The notes under the pieces were generated by a model. It did no database searches. It was not told the origin of the DNA and was given only the letters and a program-made list of their open reading frames with translations. The translations under genes and the position numbers were made by a program. Source: Candidatus Leptovillus gracilis (GTDB taxonomy: Bacteria > Chloroflexota > Anaerolineae > Promineifilales > Promineifilaceae). From it: DNA of 64,000 bases. Location of the stretch: contig JADJXA010000025.1 of NCBI GenBank assembly GCA_016716065.1, positions 62,001-126,000 on the forward strand. Direction: 5' to 3'. Position 1 is the first letter of the stretch. Each line of letters begins with the position of its first letter. Below are positions 45,875 through 55,811 of this stretch, piece by piece.

Positions 45875-46064
45875 GGAACGGCCGTTGGCGGCGGCTGGCG
45901 CGATAACGATGGTAGGTAAGCGGCCGTCGCCATGCCGACGGCACAGTCACGGCCAAACGAGGATGGCCACCCGGCGGGCAAGCGGTGGATGCTCCCCGTC
46001 TCCGGGCCGCCGGCGCAATCATCTTTCTCAGAGGTGAACCTATGCAAACAGGCGGACAACAACC

Positions 46065-49000
46065 ATGACCACCCCAAGACTGACGCCCCCCATGAGAGCC
46101 TTGCTGGAATGCGCCGGCTGCCTGGCGCTGGACGAACCCATCCCCCGCGCCGTCCTTTTCACCGCCACCAATGCCGCCCACAATGCGGCGATACCTCCGG
46201 CCCTAGCAGGCTGTCGGAAAAATATCTTCTGAAGGCCCGATGATAGACAAATAACGATTTCAAAGCATCAAGACAAGCAGTTTGCAACTCATATTGGCCT
46301 CATTACCATGAATTTTGCACGGTTTTACAGCCCGTTTTCGGGCATCAGGCAGGGGGCAATAACGCCCCATCAACCAACCTGCAAGGTATGCAATCGTTTC
46401 AAGTTGTAAGCCAGACAAACCAATGTCCATTCGCCACCGGCAGCAACCAGGCCTCGCAGAGAAAAACTGACGGAAACCCAAGGTTTCCTTTGATGATACC
46501 GATAACCGGTTCAACCGTCGATTTGCGCAAACGGTAGGTGGCTTGCTGAGGGTGGTCTGCAGTTTGTAAGCCATTTGCCTTTGACGGAAGCATCATTGGG
46601 TGGCGGGTTGGGATTGTCCAGGAAAAGGCACGCCAACCCTGATGGTGTGGGCTGCGACCGGTGGCGATGGGGTCAATGCCGCGCGCTCCAAGCTGGCGAT
46701 GTTGTTTTCGCTGAAATAGCCGGTGTCCAAATTGACCTTTTTCGGCTGACCCACGACTGGTGGTACGGTGTCGAGAGTTGGCAGGGCGGCCTGTTTATCG
46801 TTGGTATGGTCACACAACCAATTGCCCACTACCAGACGACTGTCATGGTCAACCACTACCTGACGTTATAATGTTGGTCAAAGCCGCTGTTGGTGGCGTT
46901 TTTCATGATGCGCGATTCGGGGTCGGTGAAGTTGTACTGGTCTTTATCCTGGGTCCTGGAGTGGGTGGCTGCGGTGGTTTGCCCGGCGGCTTTTTTCCCT
47001 GTGGGTCGGTCTTTTCGGCCCGGGCTTGCATCTTGGCCTCGTATTCGGCTTGCTCGGCTTCATACCGGGCCTGGCGTTCCTCCAGCACCTTCTGGCTTCG
47101 GCCAGCCGCGCCAATTGCTGCTGGCGTCGGGCAATCTCATCGGAATGTTCATCTCTTCGGGCAGTTGTCCTCCATCGGCAACTTCAGCCAAGTGAACAAT
47201 CCTCGACTTCGGCTTGCAGATAGGCTTCGATAGCCAACAGCCGCTGGTAACTGACCGCTTTGCTCTTGGACGCATCGGCATGGATTTTGCTGCCATCCAG
47301 ACTGACGTTACCCAATTGCAAATAGCCCATCGCCTGGGCAATCAACAGTATCTGGACAAACAACTCTTTCAGTTCAGCCAGAAATTGTTGGCGGAAAGCC
47401 GCAATCGTGTCATGGTCGGGGTGCATGTCACCGGTAATGAAACGAAAGGGAATCACCCATGGTGGCGCGTTCAATCTTGCGCGAACTGAATACGCCGCTG
47501 GCATAGCTGTAGAACAGCAATCCCAACATCACTTCCGGGGCGTATGGTGGCGCACCCTGCCTCACTATACTTTTATACATGATCCCCAAATCAAGTTGGG
47601 CGACGACAGCGACAATGAAGCGAGCCAAATGGTCGGGTGGGGACATCGCGCAAGGTGATTTGCAGGTCCAGGGTCTTTTCGTAATCAGCAGTTCTGAATT
47701 TTCTTGCCATACCCAAAGTTTACACCGAAATCATTTTTGTTCGGAGAAACGTATCTTCTCCGACAAGCTGCTAGACCAGCTCATCGGTATTGGCTTTCTG
47801 CGGCGCGTAGACGATGAGCAGGTGCGGTTGACGGCCGACGGCCGTCGCTTCCTGGCCCAACGCAGCCGCAGCCCGCGCACCCACGATGCTGTCGAACTGG
47901 CCCTCCTGATCACCGCCAGGCAGCTGCTTGCCGCACAGGATTCTGCCCGGCTGGCGGCCATCGTCAACCACATGGCGGTCGTCGTCGAGGCCGCCTTGCC
48001 CCGCGCCGACGACAAGGCGGCGATGCTGGCCGCCACGTTCCTGTTGGTCTTGCTGGAACTGCGGCAGATGGAGACCATCCGCCGCTATTTACCCCGCTTG
48101 CAAACGCTGGAACAAGAGAGAGGCTGCGCTTTTCTGCCCGACGGCATCGTCGCCCAGTTTGCCTCCCGGCCTGACTCGGCCAGGCTCAGCCAACCCATGA
48201 CTGTCCTCTTGCAGCTCCTCACCGCTCTCGATGACCGCCATCCCGTGCCGCTGGCGCTGCTGCACGCGGCGTTTGGCCCGCCGGAAGCCATCGCCGTGGC
48301 CGTGGCCGAAGCCGTGGCCGACCTGTCGGCGCAGGGATATGTGACGCAGCCCGACGCCCACAGCCTGCTGCTGACCGCCGCCGGGCGGCAGGCGCGGCCG
48401 CCGGTGGACCCGGAAGTACGCGAGGCGCTGCTTTCCAGCCTGAGAACGGCCGTTGTGACGGCCGCCGACCAGAAGGACCAGGCCACGCTGCGCCAACTGC
48501 GACCCCATGTGCAGGTCATGACCGATGCGGCTCTGCCGGCAACCGATGAGGCGACCTATCAACTGCTCCTGACCCTGATTCAATGCCTGCTGGCCCTGGG
48601 CGAACTGCCCCAGGCGGCGTATTACGTGGACATGGCCGAGGAGTTGGAAGCGGCGTTGGGCCTGGAGGGGCCGGTCACGGGGGCAGAGGGCGAGGGGGCG
48701 CTGCAATACCATGCCCAGGTCGCCGTCCATTATTTCCAGCGCGGCGATTTTGAACGCGCCCGGCGTCATTTTGAACAGGCCATCTCCCTGACCGAGGACC
48801 CGGCGCTGCTGCCGCTGCTGTACCAGAAGGTGGGCAACTGCTGTGGTCAGTTGGACGATGAGGTGGGCAAGATTCAGGCTTATATCACGGCTTTGGACCG
48901 GGCGCTGGCCTATCATGGCCGGGACAGTTGGGAGTTGGGTCGGCATCGCAATGAGTTGGCCCTGGTGTTTATGGAATACGGCCACATGGACACGGCCGCC

Positions 49001-49378
49001 CGTCATCTGGCGGAAGCGCTGCGTCAGGCGGAACGCGCCCCGGCCGACCATCCCCACTACCTGACGGAAACGGCCAAGAGCCATCTGTTGGCGGCCAGGA
49101 TTGCCTGCCATCAGGGGCAGATGGAGCAGGGGGATGCTCAGGTTGAACAGGCGCTGGCGCTGACCCGGCGGCTGGACGAGCGGGGGATAAGCCGGGCTTC
49201 GTTGCTCTATATGGCCGCCAGCCTGCGCGCGGAGTTTGGCGACCGGGGCGAGGCCCGTCGGCTGATTGACGCGGCCTATGCCGGCTGCCCGGCCGACCCT
49301 GACCCGGCCGACCAGGATACCATCGGGGTCATCCGCCTGATTACCGACCTGCGCCGGCAGTTGGCGCAGACCGGATGA
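46065..49378 (+). pseudogene. Winged-helix/TPR protein gene split by an IS1182-type element
   Basis: The 5' part (46065-46206) encodes TPPMRALLECAGCLALDEPI to NAAIPPAL. The 3' part (47775-49378) continues DQLIGIGFLRRVDDEQVRL, then long TPR-like helical repeats (about 40 residues each) to 49378. Removing 46207-47774 (IS plus one CTAG copy) joins them in frame, giving 1746 bp and 581 residues. The longer open frame beginning at 47579 is read-through from the IS. The joined N-terminus looks like the winged-helix that links NTPase and TPR parts in STAND regulators, but here no NTPase precedes it. Confidence 0.85.
46207..47770 (-). mobile_element. IS1182-type insertion sequence, decayed
   Basis: 1564 bp with ends CAGGCTGTCGG and, inverted, CAGCTTGTCGG, flanked by a 4-bp duplication CTAG (46203-46206 and 47771-47774). 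The transposase reads on the minus strand from about 47715 (MARKFRTADYEKTLDLQ) to about 46400. It is broken into at least five frames (47428-47646, 47184-47504, 46903-47088, 46593-46856, 46399-46596). Diagnostic pieces are GNVSLDGSKIHADASK, NLDTGYFSENN and the C-terminal STVEPVIGIIKG. It is inactive. Confidence 0.85.
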
Positions 49379-49639
49379 GGCGGATTTCGCCGGCAGCGGG
49401 GGTGGTTGGGGCAAGGAACGGCCGTCGGCCAACCTCATAGCCGGCGACGCCATGGAACCCTTACTGACATCGTTTCTCCCTTTTCGCCCGCCGCTGAACG
49501 GCCGTTTTGCCGCAGTATGGCCCGGCTTACGAACTGCTGGCCCCGCCGGAAGCACAGCCGCCGCGCCCATCTCACAAACGCCAACGCCGCCATTGAAAAC
49601 GGCCGTTCGCTCCACCAGCGACAGCAAAAAGGTATGCCC

Positions 49640-50635
49640 ATGACCTGGTTTACTGACTTAACGGGTTTTCCCGAAACAACGCCGGACGCGGTTCGCCGCA
49701 ACCTGACGCTGGATGGCGAGTGGCTCACCTCGCACGTCAATGGCCGGGTGCTGGCCTGCGGCCGTTTGGAACTCCCCACTCTGGCCGAACTCCGGCAGCG
49801 CGTCGCCTCGGCCACTCCCCAACCGGGCGAGTTGACGCTGCGCGAGGTGGTAGCTGACGTGCAAAAGCTGCATCTGGCCCCGGCCAACGCCGGGGCTTTG
49901 TTCCAGGTGGCCTCCCAATTCAACTTGCTGGAGATGACCTCCCCGACGATTACGCCGGAAGCGGGCGTGGGGCTTTACGAATTGGACCACACCCAGGGAC
50001 CCGCTTGCGCCATCGCCACCGGCGCGGGCACGATCTACCGCAACTACTTCGTCCCGCTCGCCGGGCATTTGGGACAGACGGCCGAACGGCAGCTAGATTG
50101 CCTGGCTGACCTGGGTCAGGCGCTGGGCAACGAGAATGGCCGTCTCTGGCGGATGCAGAACGGCTATGCCCTGGCCACCGCCGCGGGTCTGTGGGAAATC
50201 TCTGGAGGATTGCGCCAGGCCGACGATGCCGACCGCGACGCCCTGCGCCAACGCCTGCGGATTGGCCTCCAGTGGCAGACGCAAGTCACCCTCCACGGCT
50301 GCACCCATCGGGTATCCCAGGCGTACTGCGCCGCACTGCCGGTGGCCTATACCGCCCATCCGCCGGAGCAATGGGAGCCGTTTGCCCGATTGGTGCTGGA
50401 GGCGGCCTATGAGGCCACGCTTTGCGCCGCAATCTGGAATCTGCACGCCAACGGGCGTCACCCTCTCTTTTTGACGCTGTTGGGGGGCGGGGTGTTTGGT
50501 AATCAGACAGGCTGGATTCTCGACAGTCTGGCGCGGGCAGTGAGCCGCTATGGAGCGTGCCCGCTTGATGTGGCAATTGTGAGCTACGGCCGGCCCAACC
50601 CCGCTCTCCAGCCCCTGCTCGCCCGATTTGCCTGA
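49640..50635 (+). CDS. Conserved protein with macro-like C-terminal segment
   Basis: A 331-residue protein. ATG 49640 (MTWFTDLTGFPETTPD) has AAAAAGG 7 bp upstream; the longer frame from 49406 is not credible. The C-terminal part has FLTLLGGGVFGNQTGWILD, then LDVAIVSYGRP, reminiscent of the ADP-ribose-binding loop and following strand of macro or PARG-like domains. An internal HGCTHRVSQAYCAALPVAY segment is also conserved-looking. The exact family is not certain. If it is macro-like, it may remove or sense ADP-ribose. Confidence 0.55.
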   Translation: MTWFTDLTGFPETTPDAVRRNLTLDGEWLTSHVNGRVLACGRLELPTLAELRQRVASATPQPGELTLREVVADVQKLHLAPANAGALFQVASQFNLLEMTSPTITPEAGVGLYELDHTQGPACAIATGAGTIYRNYFVPLAGHLGQTAERQLDCLADLGQALGNENGRLWRMQNGYALATAAGLWEISGGLRQADDADRDALRQRLRIGLQWQTQVTLHGCTHRVSQAYCAALPVAYTAHPPEQWEPFARLVLEAAYEATLCAAIWNLHANGRHPLFLTLLGGGVFGNQTGWILDSLARAVSRYGACPLDVAIVSYGRPNPALQPLLARFA

Positions 50636-50771
50636 GCATCGGGACGGTTAAGGTTTTGGTGGTTGGGATAGGGAAAACGGCCGTTGCCCGTTTCCCATTG
50701 TCTGTTGGCAAAGAAGCCAGTTGACGCATAACAACCTGCCCTCTAGAAGCAGTCCACAAGGAGAATAGTAA

Positions 50772-51581
50772 ATGCCTGAACAGACAGAAAAGCGCGTCGC
50801 CCTGATAACGGGGGCGAATGGGGCCATCGGCCTGGCGATTGCCCGTCAGTTGGCCGCCCTACCCGGATACGAACTGGTCCTGGTGGGCCGGAACGAGGCG
50901 CGTCTGGCGGCCGCGACCGAGGCTGTGCAAACGGCCACCGGCAACCGGCAGGTGCAGTATGAAGTGGCCGACCTCTCCCGACAGGCGGACATCCTGGCGC
51001 TGGCTGGCCGCTGGTCCGGGCCGCTGCATGTCCTGGTCAACAATGCGGCGGCTACACCGCGCCGCCGTCAGGAGACGCCGGAAGGCATTGAATTGCAATG
51101 GGCGACCAATGTACTGGGCTATTTCTGGCTCACCCAGGCGTTCCGTGAGCAGCTCAGCCGCGCCGCGCCCGCCCGCGTGGTGAATGTCGCCAGCTACTAT
51201 GCCGGCGACCTGGATTTGTCGGATGTGGAGTTTGTCCGTCGGCCGTATGACAACAACCAGGCTTACCGCCAGTCCAAACAAGCCAACCGGATGCTCACCG
51301 CCGCCTTCGCCCAACGGCTGGACCCGCGTCAGGTCGTCATCAATGCCTGCCATCCCGGCGACGTCAATTCCCAGCTGAGCAACGACCTCGGCTTCGGCGG
51401 GCAAACATCGCCCGATGATGGGGCGCGGACACCGGTCTGGCTGGCCAGCCACCCAGACACCGCCGCGCTGACCGGCCAGTATTGCGCCCAGGAGCAGGTT
51501 GTGCCGGACCCTTTCACCCAGGATGCGGCGGCCGTCGAAGCGCTCTATCAACTCTGCCTCCGGTATAGCGGGCACAACTGA
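50772..51581 (+). CDS. Short-chain dehydrogenase/reductase
   Basis: A 269-residue Rossmann-fold SDR of the retinol-dehydrogenase/WWOX-like kind. It has TGANGAIG (cofactor loop, residues 14-21), LVNNAAA, a serine in NVASYYAG and the YRQSKQAN catalytic Tyr-Lys at about 163-167. GGAGAATAGTAA precedes ATG 50772. The substrate is unknown. Its neighbours (AKR, hypothetical) suggest a small redox cluster. Confidence 0.9.
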   Translation: MPEQTEKRVALITGANGAIGLAIARQLAALPGYELVLVGRNEARLAAATEAVQTATGNRQVQYEVADLSRQADILALAGRWSGPLHVLVNNAAATPRRRQETPEGIELQWATNVLGYFWLTQAFREQLSRAAPARVVNVASYYAGDLDLSDVEFVRRPYDNNQAYRQSKQANRMLTAAFAQRLDPRQVVINACHPGDVNSQLSNDLGFGGQTSPDDGARTPVWLASHPDTAALTGQYCAQEQVVPDPFTQDAAAVEALYQLCLRYSGHN

Positions 51582-51635
51582 TTTTTCGCAAGCTATCTCT
51601 ATGAGCGCCAGGCATGGTAGCGGAGGTCTACGTCG

Positions 51636-52202
51636 ATGAAGGACATACGACACATTGGCCGTCATTTCATCAGCGACGGGGAGTTCAACCGGATGCTGCT
51701 GGATATGCTGGATTGGGCCAGCGCCTACATTGAGGGCAAAGAGGAAGTCAATCCGCTGGTGCTGGCGATTCACGCCCTGCCTGACGGCAGCCACGAGCTG
51801 AACGTCCTGATCCCCCCGGAGTTTGGTGGCGAGCGGGCCAGGGAAATCATGATCGCCATCGGCGCAAAAGCAGCCGAAAGCGACGATCCGCTCGCTGCCG
51901 CCTTTCTGGTCACCGAAGCCTGGATGACGCTGCGGCCGGCGGCCGATGCCCCGCCCGGACTCCCTCCCTCCGAGGACCCGGATAGGATTGAAGCGCTGGT
52001 CATTTCTGGCAGCACCATAGACCAACGCCAGAATCAGGTTGTCGTGCGAATCGAGCGTTGTGATGGGCTAATGCAAGTAGGCGAGGTGCTGTCTGTCCCG
52101 TTTATCAACGACGGGGCGGACCAGTTACAAAACCGGCTGTTAATGCAATTCTGGCGCTCTTACGCGGAAGAAACGATGGCGCGCAAAAGAGACGGCCGTT
52201 AA
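51636..52202 (+). CDS. Hypothetical 188-residue protein
   Basis: No family was recognised. The N-terminal half is mixed alpha/beta (FNRMLLDMLDWASAYIEGK, ELNVLIPPEFGG). A proline-rich hinge (PPGLPPSEDP) leads to a beta-rich half (ALVISGSTIDQRQNQVVVRI). GGAGGTCTACGTCG precedes ATG 51636. It is co-oriented with the SDR and AKR genes. Confidence 0.6.
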   Translation: MKDIRHIGRHFISDGEFNRMLLDMLDWASAYIEGKEEVNPLVLAIHALPDGSHELNVLIPPEFGGERAREIMIAIGAKAAESDDPLAAAFLVTEAWMTLRPAADAPPGLPPSEDPDRIEALVISGSTIDQRQNQVVVRIERCDGLMQVGEVLSVPFINDGADQLQNRLLMQFWRSYAEETMARKRDGR

Positions 52203-52306
52203 CAACGCCTCTCGACAACCAGGTCCATAAGCCGGGAATGGGAATCGGCCATCAGCCTGTTGGCGATTCCGGTCCCGCCATCTCTTATCCGGAGTCATTT
52301 TGCATC

Positions 52307-53323
52307 ATGTTACCACCCAAAAGCAGCTACCCCTTCGCCCCAGACCTACCTATCTGCCGCCTGCTCAACGGCCTCTGGCAGGTCTCCGGCGGCCACGGCC
52401 ACATTGGCCCCGCCGACGCCATCACCGACATGCTCCACTACCACGATGCCGGGTTCACCACCTGGGACCTGGCCGACCACTATGGCCCGGCCGAGGAGTT
52501 CATCGGCGCGTTCCGGCGGCAGTTAGCCGCCCGTTCCGGCCCGCAGGCGCTGGAGCATGTACAAGCCTTTACCAAATGGGTTCCGTCGCCCGGTCCCATG
52601 ACCCGCCAGATTGTCGAACGGGCGGTGGACGTGTCGCGGCGGCGCATGGACACGGAGACTTTGGACTTGCTGCAATTCCACTGGTGGGATTACCGTGACC
52701 CGCGCTACCTGGAGGCTCTGGAGCATCTGGCCGCCCTGCGGACAACCGGCAAGCTGCGTCACCTGGGCCTGACCAACTTCGACACCCGGCGGCTGGAAAT
52801 CATGAAACGACAAGGGCTGCCCATCGTCGCCAACCAGGTGCAATACTCACTGCTGGACCGTCGGCCGGCGGTGGCAATGGTCCCCTTCTGCCAGGAACAG
52901 GGCATCGTCCTGTTCACCTACGGTACTTTGTTGGGCGGGCTACTGTCGGAACGCTGGCTGGGCCGGCCTGAGCCGGGGCCGCGTGATCTGACCACCGCCA
53001 GCCTGCGCAAGTACAAGCAGATGATTGATACCTGGGGTGGCTGGCCGTTGTTCCAGGAGCTGCTGCAAGCGACTGACCAGATAGCCGAGCGGCACGGCGT
53101 CAGCATTGCCAATATAGTCGTGCGCGCGGTCCTCGACCGGCCGGCCGTTGCCGGGGTCATCGTCGGCGCGCGATTGGGGGTGACCGAACACCGGGCGGAG
53201 AATGCGCGTGTGTTCAGCTTCCAGTTGGACGCAGCGGATTGGACGCGGCTGGATGCCGTCCATGCCCGGTCGCGCGACCTGTTTAAGCTGATAGGCGACT
53301 GTGGGGATGAGTACCGGCGGTAG
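52307..53323 (+). CDS. Aldo/keto reductase
   Basis: A 338-residue TIM-barrel AKR. The catalytic set is visible: D and Y in WDLADHYGPAEE (about residues 47-58), K in AFTKWVP, H in LQFHWWDY. LGLTNFD and a C-terminal VIVGARLGVTEHRAENA cofactor loop follow. ATG 52307 was chosen over the 52238 frame start because homologous AKRs begin near PICRLLNGLWQVSGG. Confidence 0.9.
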   Translation: MLPPKSSYPFAPDLPICRLLNGLWQVSGGHGHIGPADAITDMLHYHDAGFTTWDLADHYGPAEEFIGAFRRQLAARSGPQALEHVQAFTKWVPSPGPMTRQIVERAVDVSRRRMDTETLDLLQFHWWDYRDPRYLEALEHLAALRTTGKLRHLGLTNFDTRRLEIMKRQGLPIVANQVQYSLLDRRPAVAMVPFCQEQGIVLFTYGTLLGGLLSERWLGRPEPGPRDLTTASLRKYKQMIDTWGGWPLFQELLQATDQIAERHGVSIANIVVRAVLDRPAVAGVIVGARLGVTEHRAENARVFSFQLDAADWTRLDAVHARSRDLFKLIGDCGDEYRR

Positions 53324-53369
53324 CGAGTCCAAATTTTGGCGAGGGACGATGGCGCAGTAAGCAAATCGT

Positions 53370-53714
53370 GTGACGCTGTTTGACGACTGGGCGGCGCAGG
53401 ATGATACGGCCGTCGCTGCCGGCGGCGATGATTTACCCTTCGCCGACTATGATAAGATGTTGGCCACGGCTGTCCGCACCGCCGGAGCACGGCCATCGCT
53501 GCGCGTCCTGGAACCAGGCATTGGCAGGGCAACCTGGCCGAGCGTTTTGTCACCGCCGGCTGCCAGGTCTGGGGGCTGGATTTCTACTATGCTGGTCCAG
53601 GCGCGGGCCAGGCTGCCCCAGGTCCACCTGGTCCAGTTGGAGGAAGCTAAACCCATCCTACAAGATGAGCAAAGTAAGATTCATTTTGAGTCAATGCGGC
53701 GTGAGCATTTCTAA
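53370..53714 (+). pseudogene. SAM-dependent methyltransferase, frameshifted and truncated
   Basis: The frame starts VTLFDDWAAQDD and reaches motif I as LRVLEPGIG. It must then switch frame to read GNLAERFVTAGCQVWGLDF, and switch back for MLVQARARLPQVHLVQLE. After that the sequence is unrelated. Two indels and a missing C-terminal half make it non-functional. The family resembles class I SAM methyltransferases of the UbiE/Methyltransf_25 kind. Confidence 0.7.
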
Positions 53715-53732
53715 TTGTCGTTGACAGCAAAA

Positions 53733-54383
53733 CTACACGTATCTCGAAAGCTCCCCTTGTTGGCTGACATATTCGGCGAAATAGGCTTTGGTCAGGGTGA
53801 AGACTTCGGCGGCATCCAGATTGATAAACAGGTGGGCCATCAGCCACATCTCTTTTGGGGGAATGTCTGGGCTGATAAATTGGAAGTAGCGAATGCCCTG
53901 GATGACCTGCGCCCCCAGTCGTCTGTACCAGTTGATTCGCCGCAGGGCGACTGCCGCCTCCTCGGCCCCATCTGGCATTTCAACTTCGATCAACATCACT
54001 TTTGCCGGCTGCTTCTGGAGCGCCTGCGCCAGGTAATCGTAGAAGATCGTGCCGTATCCCTGGTTGCGCAGCCCCGATTTGATGGCGATATACCAGAGAA
54101 AAGCCAGAGCCAACTCTGGCTCGAATTCGGTGAACGCCATGCCAACAACATTTGCGCTTTCAGCTTCTTTCGGACCGACCTCGACCGGAAACTGCTCCAT
54201 CACCCACACGTGTTCGTGCGCCCGTTCGCTTTCGGTTAGGGCGGCAAACAGGTCAAGGAAATAGGAGACGGGAACTCGCTCTTCGTGGGGAAAGCAGCCG
54301 AGATACAGCTCTACCCAGGCGGGCCAGGCGGGATCGTCGCTGCTTGTGATTTCGCGGATGGTGAGATTGGTGGGAGGTTTCAT
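53733..54383 (-). CDS. GNAT acetyltransferase
   Basis: A 216-residue GNAT-fold protein. It has LTIREITSSDD at the start, an AFLWYIAIKSGLRNQGYGTI motif A (acetyl-CoA pyrophosphate loop QGYG, about residue 110), and a motif B region IRYFQFISPD. Start ATG 54383 lies 3 bp after the repaired stop of the DUF1801 gene, so the pair is probably one operon. The acceptor is unknown. Confidence 0.85.
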   Translation of the reverse strand: MKPPTNLTIREITSSDDPAWPAWVELYLGCFPHEERVPVSYFLDLFAALTESERAHEHVWVMEQFPVEVGPKEAESANVVGMAFTEFEPELALAFLWYIAIKSGLRNQGYGTIFYDYLAQALQKQPAKVMLIEVEMPDGAEEAAVALRRINWYRRLGAQVIQGIRYFQFISPDIPPKEMWLMAHLFINLDAAEVFTLTKAYFAEYVSQQGELSRYV

Positions 54384-54386
54384 GAG

Positions 54387-54808
54387 CTACTCATAGCGCC
54401 GCCTCACCTCCGCGATCGAGCCGGCGACAAGTTGTTCGAGCACCCCTTATCGAGGTCGGCTAGCTGCTTGAAGTACGGGCAAGACTTGCCCATCTTGTGC
54501 CTGCCAACCGTGGATAATAACGTTTTCTGACTATCGCTTTCGCAGTCCAGATACACGACCAGCTCGCGGCCACGAATGGCGAAGGCCGCCAGAGGAGCCT
54601 CCCCGGTACGCCCGCTCTCGTAGGCATACCGGTAGGAGCCATATCCAACGATGCTCGGCCCCCACATCTTTGGTGGTTGCCCGGTGATCTTTTTGAGCAG
54701 AACCATTAACTCCTGACAGTCCTTGCGCTGCTGCTCGTTGGGCCTTGAGGCGATATAGTCCTCAATGCTGGCGTCGGTGGGCTTCGACTTGTTCTCATTC
54801 TTCGTCAT
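54387..54808 (-). CDS. DUF1801-domain protein with a C-terminal frameshift
   Basis: The family signature is clear: SIEDYIASRPNEQQRKDCQEL, WGPSIVGYGSYRYAYESGR and GRHKMGKSCPYFKQL. As sequenced, the frame ends at 54404 with an odd tail. Adding one G to the GGGG run near 54447 gives DKGVLEQLVAGSIAEVRRRYE and a stop at 54387, the normal family ending. DUF1801 proteins are small single-domain proteins of the YdhG/frataxin-like kind and their function is unknown. Confidence 0.8.
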
Positions 54809-54857
54809 TGTTGAAACACTCCGTGATTGCCGGGTTCCCGGCCCGTAACGTCAATAA

Positions 54858-54997
54858 TAGACATTATCCAAAATAAGAATTGCAGCGAATTTGGGTAGCG
54901 AATTCGCTGAATTTGTACAAGAATTGGCTGATTTTAATACTTAAATCCATGATTTTTCGTGTTTTTCGTATCGGGTTTTTATAACGGATAATGTCTA
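54858..54997. mobile_element. MITE-like element with TA target duplication
   Basis: Perfect 12-bp inverted ends TAGACATTATCC (54858-54869) and GGATAATGTCTA (54986-54997) bound 140 AT-rich bp with no gene. If the outer TA is the duplicated target, the element is 136 bp with GACATTATCC ends, as for IS630/Tc1-type MITEs. It overlaps the 3' end of the sigma-like gene. Confidence 0.7.
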
Positions 54998-55410
54998 ATG
55001 ACCGTACGGCGCAGCGTCTGTAAAGCATACACTAAAAATGCTCGCGGGGCTTTGAGCGAATTCTTTTCTAGTTGAATTTGCAGGGCTGACAATGTTTCTT
55101 GTAATGCTTCGTCCTGCTCTTGGGGTTGCCTGGGTAGGGCGCGCCATTGTCGCCGCAGCCAGCTATCCAGCTCATACCAGGCGCGTTGGTAGACTGCGCC
55201 GTTGGGCTGGCGGCAGGTTTCGTGCAAGATAGCGGCGTACTGCTGCCAGATTTGGGTTTCTATGGCGTTTTTAGTCACCTCGTTGTCCGATACTTGCCAG
55301 ATTTTTTCTGCGAATTGAGCGGCATCAACCAACTGCCAATCCTGTGCATGCACATACTGGGCGACCAGGAGTATGGCTTGGGTTTTGTCTAGTTGAGCTT
55401 GTTCCGCCAT
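54979..55410 (-). pseudogene. Sigma-factor-like gene truncated by the MITE
   Basis: The N-terminal 137 residues remain (start ATG 55410, MAEQAQLDKTQAILL). The segment YQRAWYELDSWLRRQWRAL, then EQDEALQETLSALQIQLEK, resembles the sigma-70 region 2 layout of extracytoplasmic sigma factors that are common in Chloroflexota. The frame then runs into the MITE end and stops, so no region 4 is left. The family call is tentative. Confidence 0.5.
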
Positions 55411-55578
55411 TACAAATCTTGTCCTCTTTCCAAGTGTCGGACACCTTAATGCAATATGTTGTTTTTCGACGCGATATGTTTTTCTCGCCTTTTGCGTCTG
55501 TATTTATAAGCCGGTGGCCACCTGGCAATTTTTACAGACAGTCGGGTTTTGCCCGACCCAGCAAAAGGAGAAACTCAC

Positions 55579-55749
55579 ATGTTGCGTATTCATTTGACAC
55601 GCGTTCTGTTCGCCTGCCTGGTGGCCGCCATGCTCATTGGCCCAGCAACCCTTTCACTGTCCAAGAAGCAGGCTCCGCTGCCCATTGATCCCGGCATTGT
55701 CCTGCCTATGGGGGACTGTCCTAACCCTGGCGCCGGCACCTGTGTCTAA
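55579..55749 (+). CDS. Small secreted peptide, 56 residues
   Basis: ATG 55579 has AAAAGGAGAAAC 5 bp upstream. Residues 1-24 form a signal or membrane helix (MLRIHLTRVLFACLVAAMLI, then GPATLS). The remainder is short and ends MGDCPNPGAGTCV with two cysteines nine apart. An intrinsic terminator follows 21 bp later. It is a real small gene by ribosome site, hydrophobic profile and terminator. Its role is unknown; it is encoded against the TPR/STAND pair. Confidence 0.65.
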   Translation: MLRIHLTRVLFACLVAAMLIGPATLSLSKKQAPLPIDPGIVLPMGDCPNPGAGTCV

Positions 55750-55770
55750 CACTGTTTGATTGATATAAAG

Positions 55771-55811
55771 AGGCGGCTAATCTAGCAGGCCAGGGTTAGC
55801 CGCCTTTTTTT
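55771..55811. terminator. Strong intrinsic terminator
   Basis: Stem AGGCGGCTAA / TTAGCCGCCT with a 21-nt loop, then TTTTTTT on the plus strand. It ends the 56-residue peptide gene. The left arm overlaps the last codons of the minus-strand TPR gene. Confidence 0.85.

Noticed and set aside
47579..47774. Start of the TPR protein at 47579
   Set aside because: This part lies inside the IS1182-type element and reads antisense to its transposase; the real 5' part is at 46065.
48089..49627. 512-residue minus-strand ORF
   Set aside because: It is antisense to the TPR gene in GC-rich DNA; no domain, no ribosome site.
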